DNA of 56,934 nucleotides from Caulobacter sp. SLTY (lineage in GTDB: Bacteria; Pseudomonadota; Alphaproteobacteria; Caulobacterales; Caulobacteraceae), in contig NZ_JAAALA010000028.1 in the NCBI RefSeq assembly GCF_009905535.1, positions 1-56,934 on the forward strand, given 5' to 3'. The position numbers and the translations under genes are program-made. The notes under the pieces were generated by a model. That model was given only the letters and a program-made list of their open reading frames with translations. It had not been told where the DNA came from and did not search any database. This document shows, piece after piece, positions 8,149 to 17,980 of the stretch (position 1 is its first letter; each line of letters begins with the position of its first letter).

Positions 8149-8367
8149 TCAGCCCAGCATCAACGCGGCGACGAAAAGGGCCACCGCCCCGACCAACCCG
8201 ACCGCCGTAAACTGGGTCCAGAAGCGCAGCGGTTCCTCGGCCCGCTCGATGTCCGGTCGCTTGGTGAAGAACACCGCCAACCGGCCCGTGCTCAATGATC
8301 GCACCAGCACCGCCGCGCAGAGCAGCCCGATGGCCGCCAGGCTGATCCCGACCGGCAGGTCGATCAC
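8149..8367 (-). CDS. Small membrane protein, unknown function (72 aa)
   Basis: A 72-residue protein with two membrane helices (about 4-25, [21 protein letters not shown], and 53-71) joined by a charged loop ([18 protein letters not shown]). It starts with GTG inside the mnmA stop (GTGA, 4-base overlap), so it is translationally coupled to mnmA. No family recognised. The coupling implies co-expression, not necessarily a shared function. Confidence 0.8.
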   Translation of the reverse strand: MIDLPVGISLAAIGLLCAAVLVRSLSTGRLAVFFTKRPDIERAEEPLRFWTQFTAVGLVGAVALFVAALMLG

Positions 8368-9545
8368 AGCGCGACCTCGGCCCGCACCGCCGAGGCGATG
8401 AAGCCGCCGCCGAGCACCCTGTCCGGAGCCTCGGGCGCGTAGAGGACGCAGGCCTGACCCGGCGCGACGCCTTCCTCGTGGGTGTCGAGGGCCACGGCGA
8501 TCTGGCCCTTTACCAAGGACAACCTCCCGGGCACGGGCTCACGGGTCGAGCGGACCCGGGCCAGCACCGGGCGGCCGGCGGCGGCGGCCTCGTCCAGCGT
8601 CTCGCCACCCAGCCAGTTGGTTTCCTTCAAGGTCAGGGCCGTGGTCAGCAGCGCCTCGCGCGGGCCGACGATCACCTGGCGCTTGTCGGCGTCGATGCGG
8701 GTGACGAACAACGGATCGCCCACGGCGATGTTCAGGCCCCGGCGCTGTCCGATGGTGTAGCGGGTGACCCCCTCATGGGTCCCCAGCACCCGGCCGTCCA
8801 TATGCACGATCTCGCCCGGCAGCGCGCCTTGCGGCCGGATGCGGTCGATCACCGTGTGGTACTTGCCCTCGGGAACAAAGCAGATGTCCTGGCTGTCGGG
8901 CTTGTCGGCCGCGGTCAGGCCCAGTTCGGCGGCGATGGCCCGCACCTGTGGCTTGCTCATCCCGCCCAGGGGGAAGCGCAGGAAGTCCAGCTGCTCGGCC
9001 GTGGTGGCGAACAGGAAGTAGCTCTGGTCCTTGGCCGGGTCGGCGGCGCGCAGCAGCTGGGCGCGGTTGCCGGACTCCACCCGCTGGACGTAGTGGCCAG
9101 TCGCCATCGCCTCGGCGCCCAGGTCGCGGGCGACGTCCAGCAGGTCGCGGAACTTGACCGTCTGATTGCAGCGCACGCAGGGGATCGGCGTCTCGCCGCG
9201 CAGATAGGCGTCGGCGAACTCCTCGATCACCTGGTCGCGGAACCGGCTTTCGTAGTCGAGGACATAGTGCGGGATGCCGATCGCCTCGGCCGCCGTCCGG
9301 GCATCCAGGATATCCTGACCCGCGCAGCAGGCGCCCTTCTTCTGGACCGCCGCCCCGTGGTCGTAGAGCTGCAGGGTGACCCCGACCACGTCATAGCCGG
9401 CCCGGTGCAGCAGGGCGGCGGTCACCGTCGAGTCCACCCCGCCCGACATGGCCGCCACGATCCGCGTCCCGGCCGGCAGGCGCACGGCCTCGCGCACCGC
9501 GTCGAGCGCGGCGTCGATGGCAGAGGGGGCCAGGGCGGTGGTCAT
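8364..9545 (-). CDS. tRNA-uridine 2-sulfurtransferase MnmA
   Basis: Inserts sulfur at C2 of the wobble uridine (U34) of tRNA-Lys, tRNA-Glu and tRNA-Gln, using ATP and a persulfide relay. The 393 residues include the PP-loop ATP-pyrophosphatase motif SGGVDS (34-39), the catalytic cysteine in PCVRCN (Cys126, the family CN cysteine), and the second catalytic cysteine Cys222 in [11 protein letters not shown]. The GHY segment (150-152), KDQSYFL (172-178) and IGQRRGLNI are further MnmA signatures. The length is typical with a short N-terminal extension of about 25 residues. It overlaps by 4 bases with the following small membrane protein gene and lies 44 bases downstream of the TonB receptor stop. 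Confidence 0.98.
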   Translation of the reverse strand: MTTALAPSAIDAALDAVREAVRLPAGTRIVAAMSGGVDSTVTAALLHRAGYDVVGVTLQLYDHGAAVQKKGACCAGQDILDARTAAEAIGIPHYVLDYESRFRDQVIEEFADAYLRGETPIPCVRCNQTVKFRDLLDVARDLGAEAMATGHYVQRVESGNRAQLLRAADPAKDQSYFLFATTAEQLDFLRFPLGGMSKPQVRAIAAELGLTAADKPDSQDICFVPEGKYHTVIDRIRPQGALPGEIVHMDGRVLGTHEGVTRYTIGQRRGLNIAVGDPLFVTRIDADKRQVIVGPREALLTTALTLKETNWLGGETLDEAAAAGRPVLARVRSTREPVPGRLSLVKGQIAVALDTHEEGVAPGQACVLYAPEAPDRVLGGGFIASAVRAEVAL

Positions 9546-9589
9546 CGCCCGCTATGTAGAGGTTCGGGGCCTGTTTTGCGAGGCGCCCG

Positions 9590-11617
9590 CTAGAAGCGCC
9601 AGGCGATCCCCGCCCGGAAGTTCCGCCCCGGCTGCGGCGCCAGGTCCTTCAGGAAGGAGGCGTGCTCGCGGATCTCCTCGTCCGTCAGGTTGCGGACCTC
9701 GGCATAGAGCTTCACGCCTTCCAGGGCCGGCGGGCTCCAGCTGCCGCCCAGATTCACCTGGGTATAGCTGTCGGTCGGCAGTTCGAAGGCAGCCAGCCGA
9801 TCCTGTTCGGCCACATGGCGCACCTCCAGCTTGGCCGCCAGCTGCGGGCCTTCCCAGACGAGGCGCCCGGTCAGCGACCACGGCGGGATGCGGGGCGGCG
9901 GCCCCAGATCGCTGTCGGCCTTCACATAGTCGGCCCCGGCTTCCAGCTTCAGCTTGCGCTCGCCGTTCTGCCAGGCGGTCCAGGAGCCCTCGGCCTCGAA
10001 TCCGTAGAACTCGGCGTCGGTCTGGACATATTGGAAGACGTCCAGGTCATCGATCACCGCCCCGGTCGGGGTCAGGTCGATAAAGCCCTCGTACCGCACG
10101 CCATAGACATGCAGGTCGGCGCTCAGCCGCTCGCCGCCATAGTGGGCGGTGAATTCCAGGGAGGTGGCGACCTCTTCCTCGAGCGCGGCGTCGCCGATCT
10201 CGTAGCCGCGGGTGGCCACGTGCGGGCCATCGGCGAACAGCTCGGCCTCGGTCGGGGCGCGGCTGGTGCGCGAGATGCTGGCCCCCAGGAACCAGTCGTC
10301 GGCCGGCCGCACGAAGACACCGGCGGAGGCCGAGACATTGGTGAAGTCCCGCTCCCCGACCACGCTGTCCAGCTTGCGGCTATCCACCCGCAGGCCGCCC
10401 TCGTAACCCCAGCCGCCGAGGTCCACCCGCTGCAGGGTGAAGACGCCCAGCTCTTCGATCCGTGTGCGCGGTACATAGGCCTCGTCGCCCTCGGCGTCGA
10501 AGTTGCGGCGCAGGGCCTGAACGCCGACCGCCCCGTTCCAGCCGTCGCGCTCGATCTGGACCAGCTCCAACCGGCCCTCCAGGCCCTTGGAGGTGAACAC
10601 CGTGCCCACCTCGGCGCCCTCGAACTCGGTGTGGGTATAGTCGGCATAGCCGCCGCTGAACCGGATGGTCTGGAACGGGCCGAGGGCGACGTTGCGCTTG
10701 CCGCGCATGTCCAGACGCGTCTGCTCCAGGCCGATGGTGACGAACTCTTCCGGCTCGGGGATCGGCGGCGGGACGGGCGGCTCCTCATGGGCGTGGCCGG
10801 GCACGCCGTAGGTGGTGTCGACGGTCTTCAGGGCGAGGCCGAAATAGCCCTCGTCGCCGACGAAGGAGACGCCGAGGCCGAAGGTGTCGAGGCTGACCGC
10901 CGAGTTCTCCAGCCGGTCGGGGAAGGGCTTTTCGGCGGTCTCGCCCTCGGCGGCCAGCTGCTGGCGCGATTCCGGATAGGCGGGGATGCGGTAGTCGTCG
11001 CTCTCCCGGGTCAGGAAGTCGAAGGAGAAGACGATCGGGCCGGTGGTCAGCCGCAGCGCGCCGGAGGTGGAGTAGCCATCGTCCACCGAGCTGACCGAGG
11101 CGTTGAACCGGCCGCTCACCGGGCGGTCCGGTAGGGTGCGGGCGATGCGGTCGTCGAAGATGTTGACCACGCCGCCGATCGCCGAGCCGCCGTAGAGCAG
11201 GGCCGCCGGCCCGCGCAGCACCTCGATCCGCGAGGCCTCGCCCGGATCGGAGGCCACTTGGTGATCCGGCGACAGGGCGCTGGCGTCGATCAGCCCGACA
11301 CCGTTGGTCAGCACCGAGACGCGCGGCCCCGCCAGGCCCCGCACCACCGGCCGGCTGGCCCCCGGACCAAAGCTGGTCGACCGCAGCCCGGGCATACCGC
11401 CCAGCAGATCGCCCAGGCCGCCGGCCGGGGCCACGTCCAGGGCGTCGCGGTCGATGATGGCCACGCTGGTCGTCGCCGAGTCTTCGGAGATGGCATAGGG
11501 GGCGGCGGTGACCACCACCTCGGCGACATCCCCGCGCGGCGCGGCGTCCTGCGCCAGGGCGGGAACGGCGGAAAGGGCGGCAAGGCTGGCGCCGGCCAGC
11601 AGAACAGACATGCGCAT
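9590..11617 (-). CDS. TonB-dependent receptor, ZnuD-like (probable zinc uptake)
   Basis: A 675-residue outer membrane receptor: signal peptide (cut near ALA-QD, residue 22), TonB box-like VAEVVVTA (31-38), plug domain to about residue 155 (PVVRGLAGPRVSVLTNGV, IEVLRGPAALLYGGSAIGG), and a 22-strand barrel ending in NFRAGIAWRF with the C-terminal Phe. The exposed segment YGVPGHAHEEPPVPPP (H275, H277) resembles the His-containing zinc-binding loop of ZnuD-type receptors, where a YGLPGH.H sequence is typical. The ATG at 11617 has a strong ribosome-binding site (GGAGG, 5 bases away). A Zur-like operator overlaps its promoter (11646-11660). Substrate zinc is inferred from motif plus operator; another divalent metal is possible. 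Confidence 0.95.
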   Translation of the reverse strand: MRMSVLLAGASLAALSAVPALAQDAAPRGDVAEVVVTAAPYAISEDSATTSVAIIDRDALDVAPAGGLGDLLGGMPGLRSTSFGPGASRPVVRGLAGPRVSVLTNGVGLIDASALSPDHQVASDPGEASRIEVLRGPAALLYGGSAIGGVVNIFDDRIARTLPDRPVSGRFNASVSSVDDGYSTSGALRLTTGPIVFSFDFLTRESDDYRIPAYPESRQQLAAEGETAEKPFPDRLENSAVSLDTFGLGVSFVGDEGYFGLALKTVDTTYGVPGHAHEEPPVPPPIPEPEEFVTIGLEQTRLDMRGKRNVALGPFQTIRFSGGYADYTHTEFEGAEVGTVFTSKGLEGRLELVQIERDGWNGAVGVQALRRNFDAEGDEAYVPRTRIEELGVFTLQRVDLGGWGYEGGLRVDSRKLDSVVGERDFTNVSASAGVFVRPADDWFLGASISRTSRAPTEAELFADGPHVATRGYEIGDAALEEEVATSLEFTAHYGGERLSADLHVYGVRYEGFIDLTPTGAVIDDLDVFQYVQTDAEFYGFEAEGSWTAWQNGERKLKLEAGADYVKADSDLGPPPRIPPWSLTGRLVWEGPQLAAKLEVRHVAEQDRLAAFELPTDSYTQVNLGGSWSPPALEGVKLYAEVRNLTDEEIREHASFLKDLAPQPGRNFRAGIAWRF

Positions 11618-11645
11618 CGGCGCCTCCAGGGAAGAACTGCGCAAC

Positions 11646-11660
11646 TGTTATGAAATAACA
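11646..11660. promoter_or_regulatory. Zur-like operator TGTTAT-GAA-ATAACA
   Basis: Perfect 6-bp arms around 3 bases, closely like proteobacterial Zur boxes (TGTTATannATAACA type). It lies 29 bases upstream of the ZnuD-like receptor start and covers its predicted -10 element. The same 13-base core recurs at 23560-23572. Confidence 0.8.
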
Positions 11661-11674
11661 TATCTGCTCGTCAA
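11647..11674 (-). promoter_or_regulatory. Predicted sigma-70 promoter of the ZnuD-like receptor
   Basis: On the minus strand, TTGACG (11669-11674) and CATAAC (11647-11652) are separated by 16 bases. The -10 element lies inside the Zur-like palindrome, so bound repressor would block RNA polymerase. Predicted leader is about 20 bases. Confidence 0.55.
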
Positions 11675-11741
11675 GCGCTTCCGGCTTGACGCTGTTCGCC
11701 GACCGCGCTCTGTCGGCCTCAGCAGACTTGGGAGGCAGCGG

Positions 11742-12494
11742 ATGATCGGTTCGAAGGCAGGACGTATCGCCCTGGTGGGCGCGGCGATTGCGGTGTGCGG
11801 CGGGCTGGCCCTGGCGCAGCAGGCGCGGCCGACGGGTTATCTGACCGCCGAGCAGCTGCCCGACAGCGTGGCCATCCTCTCCGCGCCACCGGCCGATGGC
11901 TCCGAGGCAGCCAAGGCCGACCGCGCCGCCTTCGAGGCCAGCCGGTCCCTGGCCGGCTCGCCCCGCTGGGCCCAGGCCATCGAGGATGTCGAGCTGTTCG
12001 GCCCCAAGGCGCACAGGAGCTTCGCCTGCGCCGCCGGCAAGGCGATCACCCCGGAGGCCACGCCGGTGCTCTCCCGGATGCTGGGCAAGCTGGTGATCGA
12101 CGCGGGCGGCAGCACCAACAAGGCCAAGGCCAAGTACAGCCGCACCCGCCCGCTGATCGGCCATGACGACGCCCCGATCTGCGTGCCGCGCGAGGAATGG
12201 ATGAAGACCAACGGCTCCTACCCCTCCGGCCATGCCGCCGCCGGCTGGGCCTGGGGCCTGGTGCTGACCGAGCTGGTCCCCGAACGGGCCACCCAGATCA
12301 CCCTGCGGGCCCGCGAGTTCGGCGACAGCCGCTGGATCTGCGGCGTCCACTTCCCCAGCGACGTCGAAGCCGGCCGCATCATGGCCGCCGCCACGGTGGC
12401 CCGCCTCCACGCGGAACCGGGCTTTGTGGCCGACCTGGCCACCGCGAAGGCGGAACTGGCCAAGGCCCCGCCGGCGGAGGGGTGTGGGGTGTAG
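11742..12494 (+). CDS. Class A non-specific acid phosphatase (PAP2 superfamily), secreted
   Basis: A 250-residue phosphomonoesterase of the PhoN/PAP2 type with a signal peptide (cut after about residue 26, ALAQQ), so periplasmic. The full phosphatase signature is present: K129-x6-R136-P137, then GSYPSGHA (158-165; PSGH 161-164), then S196-R197-x5-H203-x3-D207 (GDSRWICGVHFPSD). The extended GSYPSGH form identifies class A acid phosphatases, which release phosphate from many organic esters. The ATG at 11742 is chosen over upstream in-frame codons because it starts the signal peptide and has GGAGG 6 bases before it. It is divergent from the ZnuD-like receptor across 124 bases that contain the Zur-like site, and ends next to an inverted hairpin doublet. 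Confidence 0.94.
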   Translation: MIGSKAGRIALVGAAIAVCGGLALAQQARPTGYLTAEQLPDSVAILSAPPADGSEAAKADRAAFEASRSLAGSPRWAQAIEDVELFGPKAHRSFACAAGKAITPEATPVLSRMLGKLVIDAGGSTNKAKAKYSRTRPLIGHDDAPICVPREEWMKTNGSYPSGHAAAGWAWGLVLTELVPERATQITLRAREFGDSRWICGVHFPSDVEAGRIMAAATVARLHAEPGFVADLATAKAELAKAPPAEGCGV

Positions 12495-12495
12495 T

Positions 12496-12650
12496 GGGGA
12501 CTGGTTACCCGCAGGGCTACCTGTCCCCGGTCAGCGTCGGTGGCTGATCGTTTCTCTATCCAGACGGATCGCGCGAAGGCGTCTGGAACGCGCATGGGGT
12601 CTCAGCCGGCGCTGACCGGGGACAGGTACGCCTATGGCGAACCAGTCCCC
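12496..12650. repeat. Inverted hairpin doublet (REP/MITE-like element)
   Basis: About 155 bases filling the whole gap between two convergent stops. The left unit (12496-12545) starts GGGGACTGGTT and contains ACCTGTCCCCGGTCAGCG. The right unit (12601-12650) is the same sequence inverted, with differences mainly in the middle. Each unit folds alone (GGGGAC...GTCCCC stem with an inner GGT.ACCC or GGT.CGCC stem). A third hairpin (CCAGACG / CGTCTGG, about 12559-12585) sits between. No transposase gene is inside. Confidence 0.85.
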
Positions 12651-13177
12651 TAAGCCCTCGCTTCCCAGACCACATGCCGCTCGAGCGGATGGCCCTTGGG
12701 CAGTGCGGGGTGGTCGAAGTCGAGGTCCTTGCGGCGGATCATGCCGATGCGGGTCATCACTGCCTGGGAGGGCAGGTTGTCGGTCGCGGTGAAGGCGACG
12801 ATGCTCTTCAGCCCCAGCGGCCCGAACCCATGCGCCAGCGACGCCCGCGCCGCCTCGGACGCATAGCCCTGCCCCCAGGCGTGGCGCGATAGTCGCCAGC
12901 CGGCTTCGACGCCGGGGGCCAGCGGATTGTCGGGGGCCAGGGTCTTCAGGCCGGTGAAGCCCAGGAGCAGGCGGTCGGCCTTGCGCTCAACCGCCCAGAA
13001 GCCAAAGCCGTGCTCGTCGATATGCGCTTGCGCGCGGACCATCACCGCCTCGGCTTCGGGCCTGGTCAGCACGGCGGGGAAATAGCGCATGACCTTCGGA
13101 TCGGCGTTCATCGCCGCCCAGGGCTCCAGGTCCTCCGACCGCCAGTCCCGCAGGATCAGGCGCTCGGTCTCGATCAC
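12650..13177 (-). CDS. GNAT family N-acetyltransferase (RimJ/RimL-like)
   Basis: A 175-residue acetyl-CoA-dependent acetyltransferase. It opens with IETERLILRDWRSEDLEPW, the typical start of the RimJ/RimL-like (acetyltransferase 3) group, and has the acetyl-CoA loop HAWGQGYASEAARASLAHGF (about 97-116) and the C-terminal strand region TDNLPSQAVMTRIGM. It starts with GTG inside the aguB stop (4-base overlap), so it is the third gene of the agmatine operon. A role in acetylating an amine or polyamine product is possible but not shown; members of this group also modify protein N-termini. Its stop codon abuts the inverted hairpin doublet. Confidence 0.92.
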   Translation of the reverse strand: MIETERLILRDWRSEDLEPWAAMNADPKVMRYFPAVLTRPEAEAVMVRAQAHIDEHGFGFWAVERKADRLLLGFTGLKTLAPDNPLAPGVEAGWRLSRHAWGQGYASEAARASLAHGFGPLGLKSIVAFTATDNLPSQAVMTRIGMIRRKDLDFDHPALPKGHPLERHVVWEARA

Positions 13178-14051
13178 GCCGGCCGCCCGCTGCTCAGGGC
13201 GCCGTAGAGCTCAGGCCGCCGGTCGCGGAAGAAGCCCCAGGCGGCGCGGTGGGTGTCGAGGAAGTCGAGGTCGACCGTGGCCGTCACGATCCCCTCCTCG
13301 TCGCGGCCCATGTCGCCGATCAGGTCGCCGCGATGGTCGGCGATGAAGCTGGAGCCGTAGAACTGCTGACCGCCATTGGGGTAGCCGTCCCAGGGCTCGA
13401 AGCCGATGCGGTTGGCCCCCACCACAGGGATCACGTTGCTGACCGCATGGCCCTGCATGGCCCGGCGCCACGGCAGGGCGGTGTCGAGGCTGGCGTCATG
13501 CGGCTCGCTGCCGATGGCGGTGGGATAGAGCAGCGCCTGGGCGCCCATCAGGGCCATGGCGCGGGCGGCCTCCGGGTACCACTGGTCCCAGCAGATGCCG
13601 ACGCCGATCCGTCCGTGCCGGGTGTCCCAGACCTTGAAGCCGGTGTCGCCGGGCCGGAAATAGTACTTCTCCTGGTAGCCCGGCCCATCGGGGATGTGGC
13701 TCTTGCGATAGACGCCCATCAGGCTGCCGTCGGCGTCGGCCATCACCAGGCTGTTGAAATAGTGCGGCCCCTCGCGCTCGAAGATCGAGATCGGCAGCAC
13801 CACCCCCAGTTCCTGAGCCAGCGGCGCCAGGGCGGTGACGCAGGGGTGCTCGCGCCAGGGCTTTGCGGTGGCGAACCAGCGCTCCTCCTGGGCGATGCAG
13901 AAATAGGGTCCCTGGAACAGCTCGGACGGCAGGATCACCTGGGCGCCGGCGGCGGCGGCCTGGCGGATCAGGTCCTTGGTGCGGGCGATGTTGTCCTCCA
14001 GGTCCATCCCGTAGTGGGTCTGGAGGGCGGCGAGGGTCAGCGTCTTGGTCA

Positions 14052-14052
<1 letters not shown>
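13174..14052 (-). CDS. N-carbamoylputrescine amidase AguB
   Basis: Hydrolyses N-carbamoylputrescine to putrescine, CO2 and ammonia, the second step after agmatine deiminase. The 292-residue nitrilase-superfamily protein shows the Glu-Lys-Cys triad: E44 in LPSELFQGPYF, K117 in YRKSHIPDGPGYQEKYYF and C154 in GVGICWDQWYPEAARAMAL. The HIPDGPGYQEKYYFRPGD stretch is specific to this carbamoylputrescine amidase clade. The ATG at 14052 overlaps the last base of the aguA stop (TGATG); an in-frame GTG one codon earlier (14055) would give a 4-base overlap. It is co-transcribed with aguA upstream and the GNAT gene downstream. The product acts in the cytoplasm. Confidence 0.96.
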
Positions 14053-15056
<1,004 letters not shown>

Positions 15057-15101
15057 GGGTTGGCGCAAGTGGCCCCGAGGGGCGATGTCGTCAAGAGTGC
15101 A

Positions 15102-15133
15102 AAAGAAAAGGGCGGCCCGTGAGGACCGCCCTT
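15102..15133 (-). terminator. Rho-independent terminator after the large TonB receptor
   Basis: On the minus strand, AAGGGCGG-t-CC / tcac / GG-g-CCGCCCTT followed by ttcttttg, starting about 30 bases after the receptor stop. It separates the receptor from the downstream aguA operon. Confidence 0.85.
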
Positions 15134-15164
15134 CCCTGTACTCTGCCGTTCTCTCGTCCGGGTC

Positions 15165-17786
15165 TTAGAACCGGATGTTGAGGGTCGCCTGGAAGGTGCG
15201 CGGGGCGCCGATCGAGACGAAGGCGGTGTTGGGGTTGCGCGGCGTGACGGCCGGACCCGGGTTCACGTCCGGGATGATCAGGTTGTTCGTACCCGAGCTG
15301 ATGTTGCCGTAGTACTTTTCGTCGAAGGCGTTGGTGACGTTGAACTGCACGTACGAACCCTTGCCACCGAAGAACGGCAGGTCGTAGCGGATGTCGAAGT
15401 CGACCACGGTGTATTCCGGGGTCTCTTCGTCGTTCACGTCGGTGGTGAAGCGCTTGCCGACGTACTTGGCCTGACCGCCGATGCTCAGGGCTTCGGTGAT
15501 GTTGTACTGGGCGCGCAGGCCAGCCATCCACTCCGGCGTCTCGACCAGTTGCTTGCCCTTGATCGGCAGTTCGGTCGTGGCGCTGAGGATCAGGTTATCC
15601 TGCAGTTCGCTGTTGGTGTAGGTCACCGAGCCGTAGAGGCTGAACTTCTCGTTCGGGGTCCAGCCGGCCTGGGCGTCGAAGCCCCACAGGTCGACGGTGC
15701 CGACGTTCCGGTCGACGCTGAAGCCGAGGTCCGGGTCGAAGGACGAGACGATGCGGTTCTCGAAGGTGTTGTACCACAGGGCGGTCGAGACGATCACTTC
15801 CGGCGAGCGGAAGCGGTAGCCCAGGTCGATCGCCTTGCTGGTTTCCGGCTCGACGTCGGCGTAGGTCACGCGGTTGGTCACGGTGTCGAAACCGACGGTG
15901 TAGAGGTTGTCGGTCCGCGGGGCCGAAAGGCCTTCGGCGTAGCTGGCGAAGATGGTGTGGTTTTCCAGGAAGCGGAACGACACGCCGACGTTCGGCAGAA
16001 CGGCGTCATAGCTGACGCTGCGCTTGTAGGGCACGATGTACTGGGTGCCGGTGCCGGCGGCGACCAGGGCCACCACGTTCGGGTTCGACTGGACGCCGGC
16101 AGTGGCCGAGTCCAGATCGGCCGCGAACAGCGGTTGGGTCGTGCAGAGCACGGTGGTCGAACCACGCTGGCTGAGGCAGAACTGGTTCAGATCGCGGTCG
16201 AAGGTCGGGGCGCGCAGGCCGATGTTGACCTGCAGGGCGTCGTCGAAGAAGCGGCCGCGGTATTCCAGCGAGATCTGGTTCAGGGTCGCGAACGACTGAC
16301 GGTCGCGGGTGCGCAGGGCGTAACCGTCGGCGCCGAGGACCTTGCGGCCTTGGCCATCCTTGCCGCCGAACACGTTTTGCGGCTCGCCACGCCGGGTCAG
16401 GTAGCCGTAGTGGCCGGTCTGACGGTGGTCACCGTAGTCATAGGTGTAGGACAGGCGGACGGTGTTGTTGTCGTTGATGTCCCAGATCAGCGAGCCGAGC
16501 GTGGTGTAACGACGGGTGTTGGTGGTGTTCGGCGCGTAGACGCGAACGGTGTCCAGCACGTCCCCATCGCCGTTGTAGTCGACGCCGGGCAGGGCCGAAG
16601 AGCCGCGCACCAGGGCCGAGTTCTCGGTGATGGTGGTGGAGCCGCCGCCGTTGGCCAGGGTGTACTGGACGGCGCTGTCCAGGGTGAAGGTCAGGCGATC
16701 GGGAATGATCGTGAACTTCGACTGGCCACGGATGTTGCCGGTGTTCGACGGGTTGATCCGCAGACCGTAGAAGTTGGCGCAGCTGCCGGTGTAGGCCGGG
16801 TTGTCAGCCGGGGCCCGGCCGTTGTCGAGGCCCGGGTTGAAGTTCTGGCCGATCACGGCGCCGGCCGGCACGCCGAAGGGCGCGGCGGGGGCCGTGGTGA
16901 AGTTGTCGTTGTCGGCGACGCCGGGGGTCGCCGGGTCACGGGTGCAGCGGCTCAGGTTGTCATAGCCGCGGCCGAAGGTCTCGAAGTTGGCGATCGTGGT
17001 GGTGCGGTAGAAGTCGTTGCGGTTCTCGTTGTAATGGACCGCCAGCGAGACGAAGTCGCCGTTGTCACCGATCGGCTGGTAGACCTTGGCGTTGACCTGC
17101 CACTTCTTCAGGTCGCCCGGGCCCTTGAACTTGTCGTACTTCTGTTGCGAGGCCGAGAACCAGGCGGTGGTGCCGAACGGGGTGAACTCGCCGGTTTCGA
17201 TCAGGCCGAACACGCGACCGTAGGCGTAGGAGCCGACCGAGACCGAGCCGCGGCCGCCGAACTCGGTGCCGGGCTTCAGGGAGATGTAGTTGATGGTGCC
17301 GCCGGTGGCCGAGGCCGTCGGGCTGTCCACGTCGGTGGTGCCCATGTTGACGCTGGCGCGGGCGACCAGTTCCGGGTCGAGCTGCTGGTTGGTGTAGATG
17401 GCGTAGTTGCCGGTGTCGTTCAGCGGGACGCCGTCGAAGGTCAGGCTGATGCGGTTGCCGTCGAAGCCGCGGATGCGGAGGTTACCGCCCGACGAGCCGT
17501 AGGGGTCGCTGTTGGTGAAGTTCAGGCCCGGGGTCAGGTTCAGGGTCTGGATGATGGTCTGGCCGGACGCCTGGGTGGAGATGAACTCCTGGTCGACCGA
17601 GGCCTTGGCCTTCGGCGCGGTTTCGGCGGTGATCACCCCATCGATGCTGGGCTGGCCGGCGGTCGAGATGATCTCGATCTCTTCGACCTCGGTGGTGCCG
17701 GTGGATTGCGCGAAGGCGCCGGTGGCGGCCAGCAGGCTGCCGACCAGGGCGGTCGTCGCCACGGCGGCGAGCTTGAACGTTCTCAT
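15165..17786 (-). CDS. TonB-dependent receptor (large, substrate unknown)
   Basis: An 873-residue outer membrane receptor. Signal peptide residues 1-26 (MRTFKLAAVATTALVG..., cut at AFA-QST) are followed by a possible TonB box EVEEIEII (about 30-37). The plug domain (about 50-170) contains GQTIIQTLNLTPGLNF, GNLRIRGFDGNRISLTFDGV and SATGGTINYIS; the rest is a 22-strand barrel ending in TFQATLNIRF. The ATG at 17786 has a good ribosome-binding site (aagggga); the frame is open upstream for 71 codons, but that part is the AT-richer leader. Cargo cannot be told from sequence: no siderophore, cobalamin or sugar-specific motif stands out. It is a single-gene unit with its own terminator, divergent from the glycosyltransferase across a 299-base region. 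Confidence 0.95.
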   Translation of the reverse strand: MRTFKLAAVATTALVGSLLAATGAFAQSTGTTEVEEIEIISTAGQPSIDGVITAETAPKAKASVDQEFISTQASGQTIIQTLNLTPGLNFTNSDPYGSSGGNLRIRGFDGNRISLTFDGVPLNDTGNYAIYTNQQLDPELVARASVNMGTTDVDSPTASATGGTINYISLKPGTEFGGRGSVSVGSYAYGRVFGLIETGEFTPFGTTAWFSASQQKYDKFKGPGDLKKWQVNAKVYQPIGDNGDFVSLAVHYNENRNDFYRTTTIANFETFGRGYDNLSRCTRDPATPGVADNDNFTTAPAAPFGVPAGAVIGQNFNPGLDNGRAPADNPAYTGSCANFYGLRINPSNTGNIRGQSKFTIIPDRLTFTLDSAVQYTLANGGGSTTITENSALVRGSSALPGVDYNGDGDVLDTVRVYAPNTTNTRRYTTLGSLIWDINDNNTVRLSYTYDYGDHRQTGHYGYLTRRGEPQNVFGGKDGQGRKVLGADGYALRTRDRQSFATLNQISLEYRGRFFDDALQVNIGLRAPTFDRDLNQFCLSQRGSTTVLCTTQPLFAADLDSATAGVQSNPNVVALVAAGTGTQYIVPYKRSVSYDAVLPNVGVSFRFLENHTIFASYAEGLSAPRTDNLYTVGFDTVTNRVTYADVEPETSKAIDLGYRFRSPEVIVSTALWYNTFENRIVSSFDPDLGFSVDRNVGTVDLWGFDAQAGWTPNEKFSLYGSVTYTNSELQDNLILSATTELPIKGKQLVETPEWMAGLRAQYNITEALSIGGQAKYVGKRFTTDVNDEETPEYTVVDFDIRYDLPFFGGKGSYVQFNVTNAFDEKYYGNISSGTNNLIIPDVNPGPAVTPRNPNTAFVSIGAPRTFQATLNIRF

Positions 17787-17980
17787 TGATATCCCCTTGT
17801 CATCCCGACAGGCGCCCGACTTGGATCGCCCGAAATTTGCGGACTTGGCCGCCCCATTAGCGCCCGATTGCAAAGCTTTGGTGACCGATCTGATGCCCCG
17901 GCACCACACCACCGCCTTGTAATGACACGGCTTCCAGTGACAAGCAGCCGTTAACACTTGAAGGCGGAATTGAGACGCCT

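Noticed and set aside
15549..17789. Long open frame (746 codons) opposite the large TonB receptor, and similar long frames opposite the M13 peptidase and ZnuD-like receptor
   Set aside because: Antisense shadows caused by high GC; their residues are V/G/D-rich with no domain, and the opposite strand holds full-length recognisable proteins.
17871..17880. CAAAGCTTTG palindrome as an operator
   Set aside because: Ten bases is too short to stand out reliably and no second copy was seen nearby.
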